A stretch of DNA of 64,000 bases from Phytomonospora sp040655735 (GTDB taxonomy: Bacteria > Actinomycetota > Actinomycetes > Mycobacteriales > Micromonosporaceae). Under the pieces are notes generated by a model. The model made no database searches. It saw nothing but the letters and a program-made list of their open reading frames with translations, and was not told where the DNA came from. The stretch covers positions 310,001-374,000 of the forward strand of contig NZ_JBFAKK010000007.1 in NCBI RefSeq assembly GCF_040655735.1, in the 5' to 3' direction. Of the stretch, positions 33,395 to 42,107 are shown one piece after another. The first letter of the stretch is position 1; every line of letters begins with the position of its first letter. The translations under genes and the position numbers were made by a program.

Positions 33395-34732
33395 TCAAGC
33401 CCGCGCCGCCCCCGGCTCGGGCCCCGGGTCGAGCAGGCCTCCCGGGTCATCGGGGTCCTCCTCCACCGGTTCGCCACGCCTCGCCGACGGACGCGCCCGG
33501 ATCAGGTGCCGCACAGCGGTGTTCGCCATCGCGACCAGCGGCACGGCGATCAGCGCGCCGATGATCCCCGCCAGGATCAGCCCGGCACCGATCGCCAGAA
33601 TCACCGCGAGCGGATGGACCGAAACGGCCCTCCCGAGCAGCAGCGGCTGCAACAGGTGACTCTCGACCTGCTGCACGACGATCACGATGCCGAGCACGAT
33701 CAGCGCGGTCACCCACCCGTCGGCGACCAGCGCGACGAGCACGGCGACGATCCCGGAGAAGGTGGCACCGATGATCGGAATGAACGCCGTCAGGAACACC
33801 AGCGCGGCCAGCGGGATCGCCAGCGGAATCTTCAAGATGACCAGGCCGAGGCCGATGCCGACGGCGTCGATGAAGGCCACCAGGATCGTCGCCCTCGTGT
33901 ACGACACCAGCGTCCGCCAGGACGCGTGTCCCGCCGCGCGGAACGTCTCGCGGGCGTCTCCAGAGAGCGGCGCGGTCACGAAGCGCCAGATGCGGTGCCC
34001 GTCGCGGATGAAGAAGAAGGTCGTGAACAGCACCAGGAACAGGCCGGTGAGAATGTCGAAGACGACCCCGACACCCGCACCCGCCGTCTCCACGGCGGTA
34101 CCGGCGGCGTTCTCCTTGTTCTCCGCGAACCAGTTGCCGACCATCGTGTCGATCTCGGCGAAGAAGTCGGCGATCTGGGCGTTGGTCAGGTGCAGCGGCC
34201 CCTTCTCGGCCCACACCTGGATCTGGCCGACACCGGTCTGCACGTTCTCGACCAGCTCGGGCACACCGTCGACGAACTCGGTGATGACGCCGGTGAGGAT
34301 CCCGGCGACCGCGGCGAGCCCGGCGACCAGCACCAGCCCGGCGGCCAGCGACCTCGGCACGCGCCAGCGGACCAGCAGCGCCGAGAAGGGCTGGAGGATC
34401 GCCGCCAGCAGCAGCGAGATCAGGATCGGGATGACGACCAGGGCGAGCAGGTCGGCGAGGTACAGGAAGGCCAGCACCACCACCGACACGGCGATGATGC
34501 GCCACGCCCAGGCTCCGGCGACGCGCATGCCGTAGGGGACCAGGTCGAGTTCGGCCGAGGGCTTGTCGGGCGCGGGGGGATCGTCCTCTTCGGACGCCGC
34601 CTCGATCGCGAGGGTCAGCTCGGACTCCTCGTTGCGGCGGCGGGCCCGTTCGATCTGCTCCAGGTACGGGTTCTCGCGCAGGGCCTTCCACGCCTTGCGG
34701 GCCCTCCCGGCGGCCCGTTTGATTCGACTCAC
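33395..34732 (-). CDS. AI-2E family transporter (PerM/YdiK type)
   Basis: A 445-residue protein with eight or so membrane helices in residues 75-420. The family pattern includes IPILISLLLAAILQPFSALL near the start, a long polar loop with an acidic amphipathic region, and the late FIPIIGATFSGIVAVLVAL and GRAVSVHPLAVILAI segments. A charged cytoplasmic N terminus precedes them. The GTG at 34732 is chosen because GGAGG lies five bases before it; the GTG at 34738 would overlap that site. Substrate unknown. Confidence 0.88.
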   Translation of the reverse strand: MSRIKRAAGRARKAWKALRENPYLEQIERARRRNEESELTLAIEAASEEDDPPAPDKPSAELDLVPYGMRVAGAWAWRIIAVSVVVLAFLYLADLLALVVIPILISLLLAAILQPFSALLVRWRVPRSLAAGLVLVAGLAAVAGILTGVITEFVDGVPELVENVQTGVGQIQVWAEKGPLHLTNAQIADFFAEIDTMVGNWFAENKENAAGTAVETAGAGVGVVFDILTGLFLVLFTTFFFIRDGHRIWRFVTAPLSGDARETFRAAGHASWRTLVSYTRATILVAFIDAVGIGLGLVILKIPLAIPLAALVFLTAFIPIIGATFSGIVAVLVALVADGWVTALIVLGIVIVVQQVESHLLQPLLLGRAVSVHPLAVILAIGAGLILAGIIGALIAVPLVAMANTAVRHLIRARPSARRGEPVEEDPDDPGGLLDPGPEPGAARA

Positions 34733-34845
34733 CGTCACCTCCGCCAGCCGTCGTCCCGGTGAAGCCTACTGGCCGTGAGCGAGGTCGTTACGCTTCCCCG
34801 CGCGCGGATCGGGGCCCCAGCGGGGTTCCGGTACGGTTGTCGATC

Positions 34846-35187
34846 GTGACCAGCGCTTCAATCGACCCCGAATCCGGACTGCCGATCCGTCTCCTGCACG
34901 ACCGGATCCTGGTGCGCCCCGACGTCACCGAGGGCGAGCGTCGCTCGGCCGCCGGGATCGTCATCCCCGCCACCGCTTCCATGGGGCACCGGCTGGCGTG
35001 GGCGGCGGCGGTCGCGGTCGGGCCGCTGGTCCGCGCGGTGCAGATCGGCGACCGGGTCCTCTTCGACCCCGACGAGCGCTCGGAGGTCGAGCTGCACGGC
35101 AGTGAGTACGTGCTTCTCCGCGAGCGCGACGTGCACGCCGTGGCGGCGCCGAGGGTCGAGCCGGACGCCACGGGGCTCTACCTCTAA
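34846..35187 (+). CDS. Cpn10 (GroES)-like protein without a GroEL partner
   Basis: A 113-residue protein of the Cpn10 fold. It shows LPIRLLHDRILVRPD near the start, the family signature GERRSAAGIVIPATA, then GDRVLFDPDERSEVELHGSEYVLLRERD. The mobile loop is altered compared with standard GroES (SAAGIVIPATASMGHRLAWA). There is no groEL next to it, so it is likely a specialised paralogue. The GTG at 34846 is the start. Confidence 0.8.
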   Translation: MTSASIDPESGLPIRLLHDRILVRPDVTEGERRSAAGIVIPATASMGHRLAWAAAVAVGPLVRAVQIGDRVLFDPDERSEVELHGSEYVLLRERDVHAVAAPRVEPDATGLYL

Positions 35188-35462
35188 GGCGCGCGAACCC
35201 CCGCCGGGCGTGATCTCTGTGCAAGGTCACACCTGGTGACCAAGGTCGCGGTGATGCGGAAAAACAACACGCCACCGTTTCTTGCCGATGGCAGACATAA
35301 GCGGGCAATCCAGGTCATAATCATCGAGCAGCGTCCACCTCTCTGACCGCGATCAAGGCTGGAAGGCATTCGTGCCGCGGGGGCTTGTCCTCGATCGCGC
35401 CGAGTCGACTGGTGGGCGCTGCACTTCACCCCGCATTCATCGACGACCCTCAAGATCCCGAT

Positions 35463-35480
35463 TTGTGCACGCGTTCACAA
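35463..35480. promoter_or_regulatory. Rex operator (ROP) upstream of rex-hem operon
   Basis: TTGTGCACGCGTTCACAA matches the Rex consensus TTGTGAA-N4-TTCACAA with one changed pair in the left arm. It lies 86 bases before the rex start, so Rex should repress its own operon when NADH is low. The rest of the 378-base gap (35188-35565) holds no gene. It contains one other inverted repeat (GGTCAC/GTGACC at 35225-35241), perhaps the end of the Cpn10 transcript. Confidence 0.88.
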
Positions 35481-35565
35481 GCGCCTACGCTGGGTCCGCG
35501 GTGGCCCTGTGCGAGCGGCCGGGCCACGCCACGAGGGCGACAGATCGAGTGCATCCCGGAGACCC

Positions 35566-36444
35566 ATGAGCCAGGACAAGCGCCAGACGGCGGCGGGCGT
35601 AGCCGGCGCGCGACGCAGGCCTACCCGTCCGACGCCTCCCGGCGACGAGTCCGCCCGCCTCCCCGCCCTCCCCGAGGCCACCGTCGCCCGCCTCCCCGAA
35701 TACCTCCGCGCACTCCACTCCCTCGCCGAGATCGGCCGCGACACCGTCTCCAGCGAGGACCTCGCCGCCGCGGCCGGCATCAACGCCGCCAAACTCCGCA
35801 AGGACCTCTCCCAGCTCGGCTCCTACGGCACCCGCGGCGTCGGCTACGACGTGGAACTCCTCACCGGCCAGATCTCCACCGTCCTCGGCCTCGGCGAGGA
35901 CCGCGCCGTCGCCCTCGTCGGCATCGGAAACCTCGGCCACGCGCTGGCCGGATACGCCGGCTTCGGCCCCCGCGGATTTCGCATCGCCGCGCTCTTCGAC
36001 GTCGACGACCAGCGCCTCGGCGAGACGATAAACGGCATGGTCGTGCGGCACGTCGCCGACATCGCCGAGGTCGTCGCCACCGAGGGCATCTCCATCGCGA
36101 TGCTCACCACCCCGCCGCACGCCGCGCAGCCTGTCGCCGATCTGCTCGTTAATGCAGGTGTGACGAGCATCCTCAACTTCGCGCCGTGCGTGCTCGCCGT
36201 CCCCGACGGCGTCGACGTGCGCAAGGTCGACCTCGCCATAGAACTCCAGATCCTGTCCTTCCACGAACACCGCAAGGCGAACGCGCGCACAGCTTCCCCT
36301 CAGGGAGTACCGGTTAAACCCGCACCGGTGAAGAAGAGAACGGCACCGAAGACGAGCTCCCTGCCGAAGCCGCCTCCCCCACCGAGGAACACGGCCCCGC
36401 CGCCCCCCGGCGTCGCCTTCTCAGACAGTGTGGTGAACGAATGA
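35566..36444 (+). CDS. rex: Redox-sensing transcriptional repressor Rex
   Basis: A 292-residue Rex protein. Residues about 28-100 form the winged helix (VARLPEYLRALHSLAEIG, AAAAGINAAKLRKDLSQLGS, GTRGVGYDVELL). The NAD(H)-binding Rossmann domain follows with VALVGIGNLGHALAGYAGF. Rex leaves DNA when NADH rises and so reports redox state. The C terminus carries an unusual extension of about 50 residues, rich in Lys and Pro (KPAPVKKRT, PKPPPPPR). It overlaps hemA by 4 bases and has a ROP site upstream. Confidence 0.96.
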   Translation: MSQDKRQTAAGVAGARRRPTRPTPPGDESARLPALPEATVARLPEYLRALHSLAEIGRDTVSSEDLAAAAGINAAKLRKDLSQLGSYGTRGVGYDVELLTGQISTVLGLGEDRAVALVGIGNLGHALAGYAGFGPRGFRIAALFDVDDQRLGETINGMVVRHVADIAEVVATEGISIAMLTTPPHAAQPVADLLVNAGVTSILNFAPCVLAVPDGVDVRKVDLAIELQILSFHEHRKANARTASPQGVPVKPAPVKKRTAPKTSSLPKPPPPPRNTAPPPPGVAFSDSVVNE

Positions 36445-37826
36445 ACCTCCTCGCCATCGGCGCCTCGCACCGGACCGCCCCGGTACCCCTCCTGGAACGC
36501 CTCGCCGTCACCCCCGACGAGCTCCCCGGACTGCTCAACGAGCTGCTGGCCAGACCCCACGTCGCCGAGGCGGTGATCCTCTCGACCTGCAACCGCGTCG
36601 AGATCTACGCCGCCGTGTCCGGCTTCCACGCCGGCCTGTCCGACATCGCCGGCGTCCTGTCGGCCCACTCCGGCACCGACGTCAACGAACTCGCCGAGCA
36701 CATGTACGTCCGGCACGGCGCCGACGCCGTCGACCACGCCTTCACCGTCGCCTCCGGCATGGACTCGATGGTCCTCGGCGAGACCCAGATCATCGGGCAG
36801 CTGCGCACCGCCTACGAGAACGCGCGCGCCCACGAAGCCGCCGGACGCGCCCTGCACGACCTCATGCAGCAGGCCCTGCGCGTCGGCAAGCGCACCCACA
36901 ACGAGACCGGCATCGACGAACGCGGCCGCAGCGTCGTCTCCGCCGCCCTCGAACTCGGCGCCGGGCGCGCCGGCATCGACGTCGCCGGAGCCTCCGCCCT
37001 GGTCATCGGCGCCGGAGCCATGGGCGCCCTCACCCTGGCGACCCTGCGCCGCAACGGCGCCGGACCCCTCCACGTCGCCAACCGCGGCCTCGCCCGCGCA
37101 CAGCGCCTCGCCGAGGCCTACGAAGCCACCGCCGTGCCCTTCGACGCGTTGCGCGCCGCGCTCGCCGACGTCGACATCGTCGTGTCCGCCACCGCCTCCA
37201 CCGGCCACGTCCTGCACGCGGCCGACTTCAGCGAACGGGTGTCGTCGAAGCCACAACTCATCCTCGACCTCGCCGTCCCCCGCGACGTCGACGCCGACGT
37301 CGCCGACCTGCCCGGCATCACCGTCCTCGACATGGCCGGACTCTCCGAAGCCCTCCACGCCCACGACGGCGGAGCCTCCGCGAGCGCCGAAGCCGAGGCG
37401 CGCGCCATCATCGACGCCGAGGTCGCCGCCTTCACCGGGCGCCTGCGCTCCGCCGAGGTCGCGCCCACCGTCGCCGCCCTGCGCGGCCGCGCCGACCAGG
37501 TCATGGAGGCCGAGCTCGAACGGCTCGCCAACAAGTGCCCCCACATGACCGACGAGCAGCGCGCCGAAGTCCGCCACACCGTCCACCGCGTCGTCGGGCA
37601 GCTGCTGCACCAGCCCTCCGTGCGCGTCCGGCAGCTCGCCGCCGAACCCGGCGGGGAGCAGTACGCCGCCGCCCTGCGCGAGCTGTTCGCCCTCGACGTC
37701 GCCGGACTGTCCGCCGTGTCCGACCACACCACCGCCGAAGCGTTGCAGGTCACAGCCGATGACGCCTTCGACTCCGCCGATTTGCCAGCGGGCAGTCCCG
37801 TGCGGCATGGTGTCGGTCTGCGATGA
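36441..37826 (+). CDS. hemA: Glutamyl-tRNA reductase
   Basis: A 461-residue enzyme that reduces glutamyl-tRNA(Glu) to glutamate-1-semialdehyde, the first step of C5-pathway tetrapyrrole synthesis. The nucleophile is Cys50 in ILSTCNRVEIYA. Other motifs are GMDSMVLGETQIIGQL, the NADPH-binding ALVIGAGAMGALTLATL, and the C-terminal dimerisation helix region with HTVHRVVGQLLHQPS. It is translationally coupled to rex. Confidence 0.97.
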   Translation: MNLLAIGASHRTAPVPLLERLAVTPDELPGLLNELLARPHVAEAVILSTCNRVEIYAAVSGFHAGLSDIAGVLSAHSGTDVNELAEHMYVRHGADAVDHAFTVASGMDSMVLGETQIIGQLRTAYENARAHEAAGRALHDLMQQALRVGKRTHNETGIDERGRSVVSAALELGAGRAGIDVAGASALVIGAGAMGALTLATLRRNGAGPLHVANRGLARAQRLAEAYEATAVPFDALRAALADVDIVVSATASTGHVLHAADFSERVSSKPQLILDLAVPRDVDADVADLPGITVLDMAGLSEALHAHDGGASASAEAEARAIIDAEVAAFTGRLRSAEVAPTVAALRGRADQVMEAELERLANKCPHMTDEQRAEVRHTVHRVVGQLLHQPSVRVRQLAAEPGGEQYAAALRELFALDVAGLSAVSDHTTAEALQVTADDAFDSADLPAGSPVRHGVGLR

Positions 37827-37914
37827 CGAAATGCGAGCACAACGGGGGAATCGGAGTGAAGCACGCCTCACTCACCGCACCCCCTCACACCCCGAGCACA
37901 CGGAGGAGGAGCGC

Positions 37915-38865
37915 GTGACCAGCATCAAGATCGGCACCCGCGGCAGCGCCCTCGCGCTCGCCCAGACCGGCATGATCGCCGACCGCGTCCGCGCGCTGAC
38001 CGGACGCGAGGTCGAACTCGTCGAGATCTCCACCCCCGGCGACCGCAGCGACGCTCCCGTGAGCGAGCTCGGCGTCGGTGTCTTCACCTCCGCTCTCCGG
38101 GACGCCCTGACCGCCGAAGAGATCGACGTGGCCGTCCACTCCTACAAGGACCTGCCCACAGCGTCACATGAGGGTCTGACAATCGCCGCCGTCCCACTGC
38201 GCGAAGACCCCCGCGACGTCCTCATCGCCCGTGACGGAAAGACCCTCCTGGAGCTGCCCGACGGCGCTCGCATCGGCACCGGCGCCCCGCGCCGTGTCTC
38301 CCAGATCAACGCACTCGGCCACGGTTTCGAGTGCGTCCCCATACGCGGCAACGTGGACACCCGGATCGCCCGGGTCCTCGGTGATGACCCCGACCTGGAC
38401 GCCGTCGTCCTCGCTCGGGCCGGCATCTCCCGCCTCGGCCGGCTGGCCGAAGTGACCGAGACCCTCGACCCGATGTTCGTGCTGCCCGCGCCCGCTCAGG
38501 GCGCGCTGGCCGTCGAGTGCCGTACGGCCGACACCACCCTGATCGCCGAGCTCGCAGGGCTCGACGACCGTGAAACCCGTGCGGCGGTGAGTGCGGAGCG
38601 GGCCCTGCTCGCCGCGCTCGAAGCCGGATGCAGCGCCCCCGTCGCAGCGTTGTGCGACATCGCCGACGCCGGTGACGGGGAGTTCGAACTGTACTTGCGC
38701 GGTGCCGTGATCCAGCTTGACGGTCGGCACGCCGTCAGGTTGTCCGACACCGGAACGCTTACCGCGTCCGACAACGCAGACGAGGTGGGTGCGGCCGTCG
38801 GCCGCAGGCTCGCCGCGACCCTGCTGGAGGAAGGCGCCGAATCACTGTTGGAGAGTGTGAGATGA
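37915..38865 (+). CDS. hemC: Hydroxymethylbilane synthase (porphobilinogen deaminase)
   Basis: A 316-residue enzyme that joins four porphobilinogens into hydroxymethylbilane. Key parts are IKIGTRGSALALAQ at the start, HSYKDLPT near 75-82, the arginine-rich GAPRRVSQINAL, and Cys239 in LEAGCSAPVAAL that carries the dipyrromethane cofactor. The GTG at 37915 with GGAGGAGG upstream is the start; longer in-frame ATGs are not supported. It overlaps hemD by 4 bases. Confidence 0.96.
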   Translation: MTSIKIGTRGSALALAQTGMIADRVRALTGREVELVEISTPGDRSDAPVSELGVGVFTSALRDALTAEEIDVAVHSYKDLPTASHEGLTIAAVPLREDPRDVLIARDGKTLLELPDGARIGTGAPRRVSQINALGHGFECVPIRGNVDTRIARVLGDDPDLDAVVLARAGISRLGRLAEVTETLDPMFVLPAPAQGALAVECRTADTTLIAELAGLDDRETRAAVSAERALLAALEAGCSAPVAALCDIADAGDGEFELYLRGAVIQLDGRHAVRLSDTGTLTASDNADEVGAAVGRRLAATLLEEGAESLLESVR

Positions 38866-40442
38866 CCCGTGCCCGCAAGCTCGTCGGCCGCATCTGTTTC
38901 GTAGGTGCAGGCCCCGGCGACCCCGGCCTGCTGACGAAACGCGCGCTCGACGCGCTGTCGTCGGCCAGCCAGGTCTACTACGACCGGTCGCTGCCCGAGC
39001 CGCTGCTGAGCGCCGTACGCGAACAACTCGGCGAGGACGTCATCTGCCGTCCGGCCGAGGGCTCACCTTCCGACGTGGCAAAGCAGCTCATCGCGCACGC
39101 CAAGGACGGTGACCGTCCCGTGCGCCTCATCGGCGGCGACATCTACCCGCACGCCGCGATCGTCACCGAGGTCCGCGCCGTCTCCGAGGCGAAGGTGCCC
39201 TTCGACTCGGTGCCCGGCGTCAGCCACGCGGCCGCCGTCGCCGCCTACGCCGGGATGCCCCCGGCCGACTACCGCGCGCTCGTCGAGGTCGACGACGTCA
39301 ACACGCTCGACCCGGCCACGCTCGCCGCGGCCGTCGGGCGCGGGACCCTCGTCCTGACCGTCGACTCCGGCGACCTGGGCGCCGTCCGCGACGTCCTGCT
39401 GTCCGGCGCCGTCGACGGCACCACGCCCGTCGCCGTCACCGGCGACGTCACCGGCGAGACCCAGCACACCGCCACGTCGACCGTCGACACCTTCGTCGAG
39501 GCCGCGCTCGGCTTCGCCGGACGCGTCGTGCTGACCATCGGCGCCGGCGTCCACGAGCGCGACGTGCTCGGCTGGTGGGAGAACCGCCCGCTGTACGGCT
39601 GGAAGGTCCTCGTGCCGCGCACGAAGGAGCAGGCCGGCGTCATGAGCGAGCGGCTGCGCGCCTACGGCGCCATCCCCTGCGAGGTCCCGACCATCGCCGT
39701 CGAGCCGCCCCGCACGCCCGCGCAGATGGAACGCGCCGTCAAGGGACTCGTCGACGGCCGCTACGCCTGGATCGTGTTCACCTCCGTCAACGCGGTGCGG
39801 GCAATAAGGGAACGCTTCGAGGAGCACGGGCTCGACTCCCGCTCCTTCGGCGGCGTGAAGATCGCCTGCATCGGCGAGGCCACCGCCGAGGCCGTGCGCT
39901 CCTTCGGCATCGAGCCGGAGCTGGTCCCGTCGGGTCCGCAGTCCTCCGAAGGACTCCTCGACGAGTTCCCGCCGCACGACCCGGTCCTCGACCTCGTCGG
40001 CCGTGTCCTGCTGCCCCGCGCCGACATCGCCACCGAGATCCTCGCCGCCGGTCTCGTCGACCGCGGCTGGGAGATCGACGACGTCACCGCCTACCGGACC
40101 GTCCGGGCGGCCCCGCCCCCGGCCGACATCCGCGACGCCATCAAGTCCGGCGGCTTCGACGCGGTGCTGTTCACGTCCTCGTCGACCGTGCGCAACCTCG
40201 TCGGCATCGCCGGCAAGCCGCACGCGCGCACCGTCGTCGCCGTGATCGGCCCGGCCACCGCCGAGACCGCCCGCGAGTTCGGCCTGCGCGTCGACGCCCA
40301 GCCGGAGCACTCGACCGTGCCCGACCTGGTCGAGGCGCTGGCCGAGTACGCCAGCGAGCTCAAGCGGCGCCTCGCCGAGGCGCCGGTGAAGACCCGCCGC
40401 GGCGCGAAGGTCCAGGGGCCGACCGCGCTACGGTTCCGTTAG
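38862..40442 (+). CDS. hemD: SUMT-like/uroporphyrinogen-III synthase fusion
   Basis: A 526-residue fusion. Residues 8-245 are a tetrapyrrole methylase (CobA/SUMT) fold starting RICFVGAGPGDPGLLT. The C-terminal part (about 248-500) is uroporphyrinogen-III synthase (WKVLVPRTKEQAGVMSERL, IVFTSVNAVRAIRERF, VLFTSSSTVRNLVGIAG). The methylase half lacks the usual GGDPFVFGRG block and has IGGDIYPHAA instead, so its activity is doubtful. The synthase half closes and inverts ring D. It is the last gene before a hairpin that separates hemB. Confidence 0.93.
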   Translation: MTRARKLVGRICFVGAGPGDPGLLTKRALDALSSASQVYYDRSLPEPLLSAVREQLGEDVICRPAEGSPSDVAKQLIAHAKDGDRPVRLIGGDIYPHAAIVTEVRAVSEAKVPFDSVPGVSHAAAVAAYAGMPPADYRALVEVDDVNTLDPATLAAAVGRGTLVLTVDSGDLGAVRDVLLSGAVDGTTPVAVTGDVTGETQHTATSTVDTFVEAALGFAGRVVLTIGAGVHERDVLGWWENRPLYGWKVLVPRTKEQAGVMSERLRAYGAIPCEVPTIAVEPPRTPAQMERAVKGLVDGRYAWIVFTSVNAVRAIRERFEEHGLDSRSFGGVKIACIGEATAEAVRSFGIEPELVPSGPQSSEGLLDEFPPHDPVLDLVGRVLLPRADIATEILAAGLVDRGWEIDDVTAYRTVRAAPPPADIRDAIKSGGFDAVLFTSSSTVRNLVGIAGKPHARTVVAVIGPATAETAREFGLRVDAQPEHSTVPDLVEALAEYASELKRRLAEAPVKTRRGAKVQGPTALRFR

Positions 40443-40448
40443 ACCCTG

Positions 40449-40476
40449 GGGTGCGCTCCCGCGTGGGGGCGCACCC
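40449..40476. terminator. Hairpin between hemD and hemB
   Basis: A 12-bp stem (GGGTGCGCTCCC with GGGGGCGCACCC, one G-U pair) and a GCGT loop, eight bases after the hemD stop and 18 before the hemB start. It can lower read-through into hemB or stabilise the upstream mRNA end. Confidence 0.75.
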
Positions 40477-40494
40477 TCCTTGGAGGTACGGCCA

Positions 40495-41478
40495 ATGCCA
40501 TTTCCCGCCAGCCGTCCACGCCGACTCCGCCGCACCCCCGCGCTTCGCCGGGCCGTGGCGCAGACCCGAGTTCACCCGGCAGACCTGGTGCTGCCCCTCT
40601 TCGTGCGCGAAGGACTCACCGAGCCGCGTCCGATCGAGTCCATGCCCGGTGTCGTGCAGCACACCCGCGACTCCCTGCGCAAGGCCGTGGTCTCCGCGGT
40701 CCACGCCGGTGTCGGCGGGATCATGCTCTACGCCGTTCCCGCCACGCGTGACGCCGACGGTTCCGGCGGCATCGACCCGGCCGGGATCCTCAACGTCGCC
40801 ATCCGCGACGTCATCGCCGAGGTCGGCGACGCCACCGTGATCATCTCCGACCTGTGCCTCGACGAGTTCACCTCGCACGGGCACTGCGGAGTGCTGCGCC
40901 CCGACGGTTCGGTCGACAACGACGAGACGCTGGCCCGCTACGGGCAGATGGCGCTGGCGCAGGCCGAAGCGGGCGCCCACGTGCTGGGCGCGTCGGGGAT
41001 GATGGACGGGCAGATCGGTTACGTCCGGTCGGTGCTCGACTCCGCCGGGGACACCGACACGGCGATGCTGGCCTACGCCGCCAAGTACGCCTCCGCCTGC
41101 TACGGGCCCTTCCGCGACGCCGTCGAGTCGGCGCTGGACGGGGACCGGCGGACCTACCAGCAGGACCCGGCCAACGCCGTCGAGGCGCTGCGCGAGGTGC
41201 GGCTGGACATCGCCGAGGGCGCCGACATCGTGATGGTGAAGCCGGCGTTGCCGTACCTGGACATTGTGGCCGCCGTGGCGGCCGAGTCCGAGGTGCCGGT
41301 GGCGGCGTACCAGGTGTCGGGGGAGTACGCGATGGTCGAGGCCGCCGCCGCGAAGGGGTGGATCGACCGCGAGCGGATGATCGTGGAGACGGTGACCTCG
41401 ATCCGCCGCGCGGGCGCGCAGATGATCTGCACGTACTGGGCGGAGGAACTGGCGGGGATCTTGCGGGCCGACTACTAG
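40495..41478 (+). CDS. hemB: Delta-aminolevulinic acid dehydratase (porphobilinogen synthase)
   Basis: A 327-residue enzyme that condenses two 5-aminolevulinates to porphobilinogen. The metal-ligand cysteines Cys121 and Cys131 are in DLCLDEFTSHGHCG, and the catalytic lysines are Lys197 in AAKYASACYGPFRDA and Lys249 in IVMVKPALPYLD. Also present is GASGMMDGQIGYVR. The ATG at 40495 follows TTGGAGGTA. It completes the local set hemA-C-D-B; hemL is not in the window. Confidence 0.96.
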   Translation: MPFPASRPRRLRRTPALRRAVAQTRVHPADLVLPLFVREGLTEPRPIESMPGVVQHTRDSLRKAVVSAVHAGVGGIMLYAVPATRDADGSGGIDPAGILNVAIRDVIAEVGDATVIISDLCLDEFTSHGHCGVLRPDGSVDNDETLARYGQMALAQAEAGAHVLGASGMMDGQIGYVRSVLDSAGDTDTAMLAYAAKYASACYGPFRDAVESALDGDRRTYQQDPANAVEALREVRLDIAEGADIVMVKPALPYLDIVAAVAAESEVPVAAYQVSGEYAMVEAAAAKGWIDRERMIVETVTSIRRAGAQMICTYWAEELAGILRADY

Positions 41479-41496
41479 ACGCTCGGTTCAGGTTTT

Positions 41497-41534
41497 GCGT
41501 GTGGCGGGCGCCCTTGGGGGCGTCCGCCACACGC
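41497..41534. terminator. Strong terminator after hemB
   Basis: A 17-bp stem with one G-U pair and a TTGG loop (GCGTGTGGCGGGCGCCC with its partner), starting 19 bases after the hemB stop. It ends the rex-hem transcription unit. Confidence 0.88.
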
Positions 41535-41573
41535 GTAAGTGGGAAGAGACTGGCAAAGCCGGTCCCGGGTCCA

Positions 41574-41651
41574 GGGACGGAGTTCCCGGGGCGGAGCCCC
41601 AGCAGGGTCTGGGACGGAGTCCCGGCGGGGGTGCTGGGGGCGGAGCCGCCC
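41574..41651. repeat. Cluster of short CGGAG-loop hairpins
   Basis: Four small inverted repeats follow one another, each a G-rich arm, the sequence CGGAG and a complementary C-rich arm (for example GGGGCGGAGCCCC at 41588-41600 and GGGACGGAGTCCC at 41611-41623). They fill the otherwise gene-free 41535-41770 region between hemB and the leftward antitoxin gene. Such GC hairpins are common between actinomycete genes. No coding sense is seen here. Confidence 0.75.
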
Positions 41652-41770
41652 AGCCGGGTTGAGGTGGGGGACGCCATGCGCCGCAGGGCTGCCGGGCGGG
41701 CAGGTGGGCTGCCGAGTCGCTGAGCTGCCGGGCAGGGCCGCTACCACCGGTGAGGACGATCTCGGCCACG

Positions 41771-42076
41771 TCAGTCCTCGTCCGGCAGAGCCACCGGCGA
41801 TTCCCGGGTGTGACCGTAAGCGGCGATCACGTCGTCCAGCGAGGTTCGCCGGCCCGAGTCGGTGGCGGCACGGGAGAGTACGAGAGCGAGATCGCGCAGG
41901 TCGGCGGCGGCGTCCTCCAGTTCGGAGAGCCGCGTGTAGCTGACCACGGCGGCGACCGGCACCTGGCGGCGGGTGATGACGAGTTCCTCGTGCTCGGCGT
42001 CGGCGACGAGGCGCGCGACACCGCGCTGGGAGGCTTCGGTGACCGTGAGCCGTCTGGTGTGATCGATCAGTGCCAT
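41771..42076 (-). CDS. Phd/YefM family antitoxin, no partner visible
   Basis: A 101-residue protein from the ATG at 42076. Residues 8-65 follow the Phd/YefM fold (RRLTVTEASQRGVARLVADAEH, then EELVITRRQVPVAAVVSYTRLSEL). A long helix and an acidic tail that would bind a toxin follow. No RelE, ParE, Doc or PIN-type gene lies on either side, so it is an orphan antitoxin or acts on a toxin elsewhere. A stretch of lower GC just upstream (ATCCTATATAGG) is its likely promoter. Confidence 0.82.
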   Translation of the reverse strand: MALIDHTRRLTVTEASQRGVARLVADAEHEELVITRRQVPVAAVVSYTRLSELEDAAADLRDLALVLSRAATDSGRRTSLDDVIAAYGHTRESPVALPDED

Positions 42077-42107
42077 GTGGTAACTGTGCAGAATCCTATA
42101 TAGGTTG

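Noticed and set aside
35225..35241. Inverted repeat GGTCAC/GTGACC as a second Rex site
   Set aside because: It lacks the TTGTGAA half-site and is 230 bases from the operator; it may only be a transcript end.
41574..41651. Possible CRISPR-like repeat cluster
   Set aside because: Repeats are short, imperfect hairpins with no constant repeat or unique spacers and no cas genes nearby.
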